Below, piece after piece: positions 58,177 to 64,000 of a stretch of 64,000 nt of DNA. Source of the stretch: a bacterium (GTDB lineage: Bacteria > Zhuqueibacterota > QNDG01 > JAGLOF01); the NCBI GenBank assembly GCA_016934955.1, contig JAFGRY010000012.1, forward strand, positions 51,325 to 115,324, read 5' to 3'. The notes under the pieces were generated by a model that made no database searches, was not told where the DNA came from, and saw only the letters and a list, made by a program, of their open reading frames with translations. Within the stretch, counting starts at the first letter, position 1, and each line of letters starts with the position of its first letter. A program made the position numbers and the translations under genes.

Positions 58177-60105
58177 TCAGATCAGAATGGAATGAGTGCC
58201 GTCGGCATCGAGGCGGAAGAGCTTCAGCCCGCTGCTTTCGGGAACGTCGATCGTTGTCGCCAGCCGTCCCCGGTAGATGCCACCCGTGGCGGCCGGGGCG
58301 AGCATGAAATAAAGGCAGTCCGGTCCGTAGAAGCATGAGCCGACCGCACCGTCGGGCATCTCAAACAGCGGCTGCAGCGCCGGCTCCGGTAATGTGCCGG
58401 GATCGGCGGGATCGAACGAGACAGGAAGCGGATCCGTTACGGGTTCGCCCGTGGAGGTGTGTGAGGGGCTGGACCCTCCGATATATACGGGCAGGCCGGC
58501 GGCTGCGCAGGATGTCACCAGGGACCAGAGCGCCGCTTCGACCACGGCGGGGTAGGGGTAAATGATTTTTTTGTATGATCTGCCGGCAATGGTGAGCGCG
58601 TCGCTGCTGTAATTATAAGGAGTGATGCAGGACGCAGTGCGGATATCGAACTGGATGCCCCGTATGATCAGGAAGGAAATGAAGTCCGTCATGGTATCGT
58701 AAATATGTTCCGCCGCCGCGATGCCCTGAGAGATGATCGTCTCCATGGGGAAAATGACCAGCGTGTCCGCTTCGGGACAACCGTATCTGATCTGATTGGC
58801 GATGCCGCTGCGGGCGCGGCTGGGGCTCGGGAAGTCGTTGTCCGCGGTAACGGCGGGCGCCGGGCGGATGGAGAAGAGCGTCATGAGGTCGTTCATCTGC
58901 TCGACGACAAGCGGATCGGCGATGTCACGGGGCAGCGTCAGAGACGATTCCCCGCTTTCGCTGCAGAGGCCGATACTCTTGACCAGGGCGAGTTCCGCCA
59001 GATAGCGGGGATGCGCTTCCCGGGAGTCGGTGTCTGCGAATACTCTGGAGACACCGATTGCTTTCTGCCAGGGATCCATGTCACCGGTAACCAGTCGGGA
59101 CGATTTCCCGCAGGCCGAAACGGAAAAATAATAGGAAGATTTGATGTCGTAAAAAAACGCATGCATCATCCGGTGAAAATCCCGGCGCGCTTCGGTGACC
59201 GCTCGCTGCAGAAACCGGTAGTAGTCCTGCCGTACACGAATATGCTGATTATTGTCAACCGGTAGAATGAGATGCAGCAGCCGGTCGCGGATGTCGTACC
59301 CATATTCAGCCTTGAAACTGTTGAATAGCGAGAGGCTCGCGGGCAGGAGCCCGGGATCCGCGATATGCTGCGGGCCGCCTTCACCCCAGGTAAACCCGTC
59401 CACATGGGTGCAGCCGTCGAAGAGGTCTTCGACAAAATTACAGAGAAGGTCGTTGCTTTCGCGCCCGAAATAATCGAACAGATTTGAATCGAATTTGGGA
59501 AACGCGGCAACGCACCACTCCTGGTCGTCCGGCACACCGATGATACCGAAGACATTACAGATACGCCGGGACATGTCGAATTGCGTCAGCGATTCATTGG
59601 TGATCTCGTAAATCGTACTGCTGACCGCGGTGCCGTTTTCGAGTCTGAAGAGAAACGCCCGCTCCAGGCACACCGGCTCCAGGGAAATGCCTTTTTCCTG
59701 AAGCATTGTCGAAGAAAGCTGAATGTCCCAGTTGAACTGCAGTTCATATTTGCTGTTCTTAACGGAGGCGATATTGTTTGAACGGCTTCCGGCCTTGCTG
59801 ACCGGCATGAGGAAGGCGAGTTTTTCGTTGACCCTGGAGATGAAGAGCCGTGACGCCTGGCGCGGATCCAGGTGGAGCCAGAACGAGATGTCGCGCGCCC
59901 GTGCCCACTGGCTGGTGCGGGAAAAGGCCCGCAGGACCGGCCTGTCGGTAAACCGGTAACTGCAGTTTTCCAGGAAAATGCGCACTTTGCGGACTCCCTG
60001 CGCATGCATCGATTCGAGAGCGGCCTTTACCTGCCGCGGTTCTTCGATTTCCCGGTCGGACCATATCCAGGTCACGTAGGGCGCGTGTTGTGTATTCCCT
60101 TTCAC
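58177..60105 (-). CDS. Large protein, possibly a TIM-barrel glycoside hydrolase-like enzyme
   Basis: The 642-residue product starts with GTG at 60,105, after GGAG, and has no signal peptide. I do not recognise the family with certainty. The N-terminal part (VTWIWSDREIEEPRQVKAAL, GVRKVRIFLEN) and the stretch HVDGFTWGEGGPQH around residue 240 resemble barrel enzymes of the large glycosidase groups. The C-terminal half (DTLVIFPMETIISQGIAAAE, KKIIYPYPAVVEAALW) looks like the Rossmann-like domain seen after such barrels. No catalytic pair can be assigned. It is the only protein without an export signal in this cluster. Confidence 0.5.
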   Translation of the reverse strand: MKGNTQHAPYVTWIWSDREIEEPRQVKAALESMHAQGVRKVRIFLENCSYRFTDRPVLRAFSRTSQWARARDISFWLHLDPRQASRLFISRVNEKLAFLMPVSKAGSRSNNIASVKNSKYELQFNWDIQLSSTMLQEKGISLEPVCLERAFLFRLENGTAVSSTIYEITNESLTQFDMSRRICNVFGIIGVPDDQEWCVAAFPKFDSNLFDYFGRESNDLLCNFVEDLFDGCTHVDGFTWGEGGPQHIADPGLLPASLSLFNSFKAEYGYDIRDRLLHLILPVDNNQHIRVRQDYYRFLQRAVTEARRDFHRMMHAFFYDIKSSYYFSVSACGKSSRLVTGDMDPWQKAIGVSRVFADTDSREAHPRYLAELALVKSIGLCSESGESSLTLPRDIADPLVVEQMNDLMTLFSIRPAPAVTADNDFPSPSRARSGIANQIRYGCPEADTLVIFPMETIISQGIAAAEHIYDTMTDFISFLIIRGIQFDIRTASCITPYNYSSDALTIAGRSYKKIIYPYPAVVEAALWSLVTSCAAAGLPVYIGGSSPSHTSTGEPVTDPLPVSFDPADPGTLPEPALQPLFEMPDGAVGSCFYGPDCLYFMLAPAATGGIYRGRLATTIDVPESSGLKLFRLDADGTHSILI

Positions 60106-60306
60106 TGCAGCTCCGTTTCCATGGTGTTATACTTATAAAGTACATGCATTGCGGGAAAATTTCAAGGGGTTTGTTTTTCTGTTCGCCTGATATCCGGCCG
60201 CACGAGGCTCATTCGCACCGGGTATCATCCACTTTCCCGCCGGCAGTACCCGGAAGAAACCATGCGGCATTTATCGTTCCAATTCCGGGAGCGGGGAAAA
60301 AACCGG

Positions 60307-60335
60307 TTGATATACAGCGGATAAAGCATTACTTT
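60307..60335 (+). promoter_or_regulatory. Possible promoter for the BNR-propeller gene
   Basis: TTGATA, 17 bases, TACTTT, 61 bases before the ATG, in the divergent gap of 291 bases between this gene and the minus-strand gene ending the propeller cluster. Confidence 0.42.
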
Positions 60336-60396
60336 GGTAGCATTGCTGCAACAATCAACGCTTTCCCCAGTATCTACCATCGAGGAGGACCAGGTT

Positions 60397-63300
60397 ATGA
60401 GACGTACCCTGACAGCTCTATTATCCGCGGTACTGCTGGCTGCAGCCACGGCAACGGCAGTACAAACCACCCCTGAAAAAAGCGATGTGAACGCAGGCAC
60501 CTTTTCCGGGCTCACATGGCGCAACATCGGGCCGGCATTTACTTCGGGCAGAATCGCTGATTTTGCGGTTAATCCCGACAATCACAGCGAATACTATGTC
60601 GCCGTGGCATCGGGTCATATCTGGAAGACAACCAACCACGGCATTACATTTTCCCCTGTGTTCGACAATTACGGCGTTTATGCCGTCGGCTGCCTTGCCA
60701 TGGATCCTTCCAACCACAATGTGGTCTGGGCGGGTACCGGGGAGAACAACAGCCAGCGGGCGCTGGGATACGGAGACGGCGTTTACAAGACCGTCGACGG
60801 CGGCCGGAGCTGGAAAAATATGGGTCTCAAGACATCCCGCCAGATCGGCAAGATCATCGTCGATCCCCGGGACGGCGACGTAGTGTATGTCGCCTGTGAG
60901 GGGTCGGTCTGGGGGCCGGGAGGTGAGCGGGGCCTGTATAAAACCACCGACGGCGGCGCCACCTGGAAAGCGGTGCTGGAGATCAGTGAGCACACCGGCG
61001 TTTCCGATATGGTAATGGATCCCCGTGATCCCGATGTAATCTATGCGGCATCGCATCAGCGCCGGCGGCACGTATTCACCAAGATCGACGGCGGCCCGGA
61101 AACCGCGGTATACAAGACGACCGACGGCGGCGCCACCTGGAGAGAGCTCAAGTCGGGGCTGCCCGGCGGAGACAAGGGCGCCATTGGTCTGGCGCTGTCA
61201 CCGGTTAATCCGGATGTCATCTACGCGATCATCGAAGCCCAGGGTGAAAGCGGCGGTTTTTTTCGCTCGACGAACCGGGGAGAATCGTGGAGCAGAATGA
61301 GCGATATGGTCGCGGGCAGTCCCCAGTATTACAATGAAATATTCTGTGATCCCAAAGACGTTGACAAGGTCTACTCCATGGATACCGTGGCCAAGGTCAG
61401 TGAGGACGGGGGAAAAACCTGGCGGGCCATCGGCAATAATGCCAGGCATGTGGATGATCACGCCCTCTGGATCAATCCCTGTGACACCGGACAGATGATC
61501 ATCGGCGGTGACGGCGGCATCTACGAAACCTACGACGCGGGCAGTCACTGGCGTCATATTCCCAATCTTCCCGTGATTCAGTTCTACCGTGTTGCGGTGG
61601 ATAATACGAAACCGTTTTACTACGTGTACGGCGGCACCCAGGATAACAACTCCCTGGGCGGCCCCTCACGCACGATCTGCAGTGAGGGTATCCTCAACGA
61701 TGACTGGTTCGTCACCAACGGCGGGGACGGATTCTGGGCGGCCATCGATCCCGAAAATCCCGACATTGTTTACGCCGAGTCCCAGTATGGATATATGGTG
61801 CGCTACGACAAGCAGAGCGGTGAATCGATCTCCATTCAGCCGCAGCCTCGCAAGGGAGAGGATACCTATAAGTGGAACTGGGATACACCGCTGTTCGTGA
61901 GCCCCCACAAGGCATCCCGCATCTATGTCGCGGCCAACAAGGTGTTCCGCAGCGATGACCGGGGCAATACCTGGCAGGTCATTTCCGATGACCTGACCCG
62001 GCAGATCGACAGGAACACCCTGGAGGTGATGGGGCGGGTCTGGAGCGTCGATGCGGTGGCAAAGAACGCCTCAACCTCTCTCTTCGGTACCATCGTCTCC
62101 CTGGCCGAATCTCCGGTGCAGGAGGATCTGATCTTCGCGGGCACTGATGACGGACTGATCCGGATAACCGAGGACCAGAAAACCTGGCGGAAGGTCGAGA
62201 AATTTCCCGGCCTGCCGGAGATGACCTACGTGAGTGATATCTGTCCCTCACGATTCGATGCCGACATCGTCTTTGCCACCTTCAACAATCACAAGCGGGA
62301 TGATTTCGCTCCCTATATCTACAAGAGCACCGACAAGGGCCGTTCCTGGAAGCGGATCGGCGAGGGGCTGCCCGAGAACGGTCCGGTGCATACCATCGAA
62401 CAGGATTTTGTCAATCCCGATCTGCTGTTTCTGGGTACCGAATTCGCCTTTTACTATTCAGTTGACGGAGGCGCCAACTGGATCAAGTTCACGTCCGGCC
62501 TGCCGGCCATCTCCGTAAAGGATATCGCTCTTCACAAAGGCGAGAACGACATCGTTATCGCCACCTTCGGACGGGGATTTTACGTGCTCGATGATTACAC
62601 TCCCCTGCGGGAGTACGCACCGGAACTGCTGAAAAAAGACGCCCATCTCTTCACGGTTACAGACGCGCTGCAGTTCATTCCCAGGCGGGGCAAGGGCGGT
62701 CAGGGATCCACTTTCTACGCAGCCGACAATCCTCCGGTGGCCGCGGTATTCAGTCTCTATCTCAAAGATACACCCAAAACACTGAAGCAGATGCGTCAGG
62801 AAAAAGAGAAGCAGCTGCGTAAAGAAGACAAACCGATTCCCTATCCTTCATGGGATGAACTTCGGGCCGAAGAACAGGAAGAGAAGCCATACCTGCTCTT
62901 TACCATTGCCGATGAAAGCGGTGGTGTGGTCCGCAAGCTGGCCGAGTCACCCCGCAAGGGCGTTGCCCGTTACACCTGGGATCTGCGCGCCGCCGGCACA
63001 AGAGCCGTTCGCGTCAGCGGCGGCGAATTCAACCCCATGTCCACCGGCAGTGCCGGTCCCCTGGTCATGCCGGGCACGTACACGGTAGCCGTTTCACAAT
63101 GTGTCCGGGGCGAAATGACAGAGCTGGTTGCCCCTACACCCTTCAACGTTGTACCGCTGCATAACACCACACTGCCCGCTCCCGACCGGGCGGCACTCTT
63201 CGCTTTCCAGCAGAAGGCCGCTGAGCTCTACCGGGTGGTGGACGGCTGCATATCCGCCGCCGGCGACCTGCAGGAACGGCTGGCCAGCATTCGCCAGGCC

Positions 63301-63657
63301 GCTCACGCGACCCCGGATGCACCGGCTGATATCATGAAGAAGGCGAAGGCGCTGGAGGATGAGCTGGGTGCGATGCTGATCGTCTTCAACGGTGACCCCA
63401 TCATCAGCAGGAACAATGAAAATCCGCCTACATCGATATCAAGCCGACTGCGGACACTGGCCTATACCCATTACAGTTCCCTGTCCGAGATAACCCAAAC
63501 CGAGACAGATGCCTATCAGATCATCAAGGATGAATTCGGGGAGTACTATGACCGATTGAAGGAGATGATCGAAGCCGACGCCCCGGCCCTGGAAAAGGCC
63601 CTCGATGCCGCCAGGGCGCCCTGGACGCCGGGACGGCTGCCGGAATTTGAAAAGTAA
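60397..63657 (+). CDS. Exported VPS10/BNR-type beta-propeller protein
   Basis: The 1,086-residue product starts at the ATG at 60,397 after GAGGAGG and has a signal peptide (residues 1-22). Two or more sialidase/BNR-type propellers follow, built of Asp-box-like repeats: GHIWKTTNHGITF, GVYKTVDGGRSWKN, GLYKTTDGGATWKA, AVYKTTDGGATWRE, FFRSTNRGESWSR and IYKSTDKGRSWKR. A WRNIGPAFTSGRIADFAVNP entry motif is typical of this sortilin-like family. The C-terminal 250 residues are helical and Glu/Lys-rich, and unrecognised. Family members are secreted and some are annotated as glycosyl hydrolases, but no catalytic residues can be assigned. Confidence 0.85.
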   Translation: MRRTLTALLSAVLLAAATATAVQTTPEKSDVNAGTFSGLTWRNIGPAFTSGRIADFAVNPDNHSEYYVAVASGHIWKTTNHGITFSPVFDNYGVYAVGCLAMDPSNHNVVWAGTGENNSQRALGYGDGVYKTVDGGRSWKNMGLKTSRQIGKIIVDPRDGDVVYVACEGSVWGPGGERGLYKTTDGGATWKAVLEISEHTGVSDMVMDPRDPDVIYAASHQRRRHVFTKIDGGPETAVYKTTDGGATWRELKSGLPGGDKGAIGLALSPVNPDVIYAIIEAQGESGGFFRSTNRGESWSRMSDMVAGSPQYYNEIFCDPKDVDKVYSMDTVAKVSEDGGKTWRAIGNNARHVDDHALWINPCDTGQMIIGGDGGIYETYDAGSHWRHIPNLPVIQFYRVAVDNTKPFYYVYGGTQDNNSLGGPSRTICSEGILNDDWFVTNGGDGFWAAIDPENPDIVYAESQYGYMVRYDKQSGESISIQPQPRKGEDTYKWNWDTPLFVSPHKASRIYVAANKVFRSDDRGNTWQVISDDLTRQIDRNTLEVMGRVWSVDAVAKNASTSLFGTIVSLAESPVQEDLIFAGTDDGLIRITEDQKTWRKVEKFPGLPEMTYVSDICPSRFDADIVFATFNNHKRDDFAPYIYKSTDKGRSWKRIGEGLPENGPVHTIEQDFVNPDLLFLGTEFAFYYSVDGGANWIKFTSGLPAISVKDIALHKGENDIVIATFGRGFYVLDDYTPLREYAPELLKKDAHLFTVTDALQFIPRRGKGGQGSTFYAADNPPVAAVFSLYLKDTPKTLKQMRQEKEKQLRKEDKPIPYPSWDELRAEEQEEKPYLLFTIADESGGVVRKLAESPRKGVARYTWDLRAAGTRAVRVSGGEFNPMSTGSAGPLVMPGTYTVAVSQCVRGEMTELVAPTPFNVVPLHNTTLPAPDRAALFAFQQKAAELYRVVDGCISAAGDLQERLASIRQAAHATPDAPADIMKKAKALEDELGAMLIVFNGDPIISRNNENPPTSISSRLRTLAYTHYSSLSEITQTETDAYQIIKDEFGEYYDRLKEMIEADAPALEKALDAARAPWTPGRLPEFEK

Positions 63658-63684
63658 TGCTGATTCCAGACTGATATCAATAGC

Positions 63685-63727
63685 AGTAAATGAAGGGCTC
63701 CGGAGAAATCCGGGGCCTTTCATTTAA
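63685..63727 (+). terminator. Bidirectional-looking terminator after the BNR-propeller gene
   Basis: A nearly perfect 17-base stem (AAATGAAGGGCTCCGGA against TCCGGGGCCTTTCATTT) with loop GAAA. The run is TTTCATTT rather than pure T. Confidence 0.75.
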
Positions 63728-63744
63728 AGGAGGCAGCAGATGGA

Positions 63745-63880
63745 GAAAATTATGAATTATGGATTATGAATAAAGAATAAAGAATGAAAGACTCCTCGCC
63801 GTGCCATCCCGAAAGGAGAGACGCGGACTGCGAAAGAGCGACAGGATGGTTCACGGGTTCATGGGTTCAAGAGGGTTCTG
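63745..63880. repeat. Degenerate AT-rich and GGGTTCA words
   Basis: Imperfect repeats of ATTATGAA/ATTATGGA and AATAAAGA (63,748-63,788), then GTTCACGGGTTCATGGGTTC near 63,850. The style is like the block at 21,160-21,256. Confidence 0.5.
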
Positions 63881-63930
63881 AATTTAAGAAAAATCACTTG
63901 ACTTTAAACTATTCGAATATACTATTTCTC

Positions 63931-64000
63931 CAGCCTCCAGCCTCCAGCCTCCAGCCTCCAGCCTCCAGCCTCCAGCCTCCAGCCTCCAGCCTCCAGCCTC
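63931..64000. repeat. Exact tandem heptamer array (CAGCCTC)n
   Basis: Ten uninterrupted copies of CAGCCTC occupy the last 70 bases and continue past the window edge. There are no spacers, so this is not a CRISPR; it looks like a slippage-prone minisatellite. Confidence 0.95.

Larger units (their letters stand above)
63658..64000. other. Non-coding tail with terminator and low-complexity repeats
   Basis: This 343-base region holds the terminator at 63,685-63,727, a stretch of degenerate words (TATGAATTATGGATTATGAA, then TAAAGAA repeats) at 63,745-63,790, GGGTTCA repeats near 63,850-63,880, and an exact heptamer array from 63,931. No coding frame is seen. Confidence 0.6.

Noticed and set aside
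63931..64000. CRISPR-like array
   Set aside because: Units are 7 bases, with no spacers and no cas genes in the window.

Overview
The window reads as about 64 kb of GC-rich chromosomal DNA, almost all of it coding, from a Gram-negative, probably anaerobic or facultative bacterium. A placement in or near the FCB group (Fibrobacterota, KSB1, Calditrichota-like lineages) is my inference. It rests on exported proteins ending in FlgD/T9SS-like modules (one has the YPNPFNPAT motif), MCE/Mla outer-membrane lipid transport genes, an HPr kinase/HPr pair, a ferredoxin-dependent 2-oxoacid oxidoreductase and many exported beta-propellers. No rRNA, tRNA, transposase, phage module or CRISPR array was seen.

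Layout. 0-7.2 kb (+): the 3' part of secA, then topA, a xerC/D-type recombinase, hpf, hprK and an orphan MCE protein. 7.3-11.6 kb (+): envelope genes, namely a transglutaminase-like protein, a DUF1573/rhodanese-like/MauE-like set, and a lamin-tail protein. 11.6-12.07 kb: an AT-rich intergenic region with two DnaA-box-like sites. 12.07-20.97 kb (+): rpsU, yqeY, nadA-mnmA, a thioredoxin-like protein, panB, a Tat-exported threonine-aldolase-like enzyme, membrane proteins, a PQQ-type propeller lipoprotein and a LolA-like protein. 21.3-29.06 kb (+): a DUF362 ferredoxin, gpmI, mlaE-mlaF-mlaD, a site-2 protease, an ICMT-like methyltransferase, a shortened MscS-like protein and birA. 29.1-33.5 kb (-): an SNF transporter and efp-accB-accC-gcvH. 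33.7-43.6 kb (+): a secreted protein with a sorting-like tail, smc-HPr, metK-ahcY, and a pair made of a UPF0282-like protein and a Cys-rich unknown. 43.6-60.1 kb (-): DUF523/DUF1722, class II photolyase, a UbiA prenyltransferase, DUF190-crcB, ggt, korA-korB, a serine hydrolase, an esterase, three propeller proteins and a large unrecognised protein. 60.4-63.66 kb (+): a 1,086-residue BNR-type propeller protein, followed by low-complexity repeats that run off the end.

How it works together. The housekeeping content covers protein export, chromosome topology and segregation, ribosome hibernation, fatty-acid synthesis entry (accB/accC with birA as biotin ligase), the SAM cycle (metK/ahcY) and NAD synthesis. 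HprK at 5.3 kb and HPr at 38.8 kb form a regulatory pair with no PTS permease in view. Two MCE loci point to active phospholipid traffic. From 52 to 64 kb most proteins are exported, which suggests degradation or sensing of extracellular polymers or peptides.

Promoters fitting a TTGACA-like box, 17 bases, then TAyATT occur before several transcription units, and clean hairpin/T-run terminators follow several. The items most worth a second look are the UPF0282-like protein with an altered metal site and its Cys-rich partner, the MscS-like protein lacking its central domain, the DnaA-box region, the roughly 100-residue insertion in SecA, and the DUF1573/Cys-less rhodanese/MauE set.
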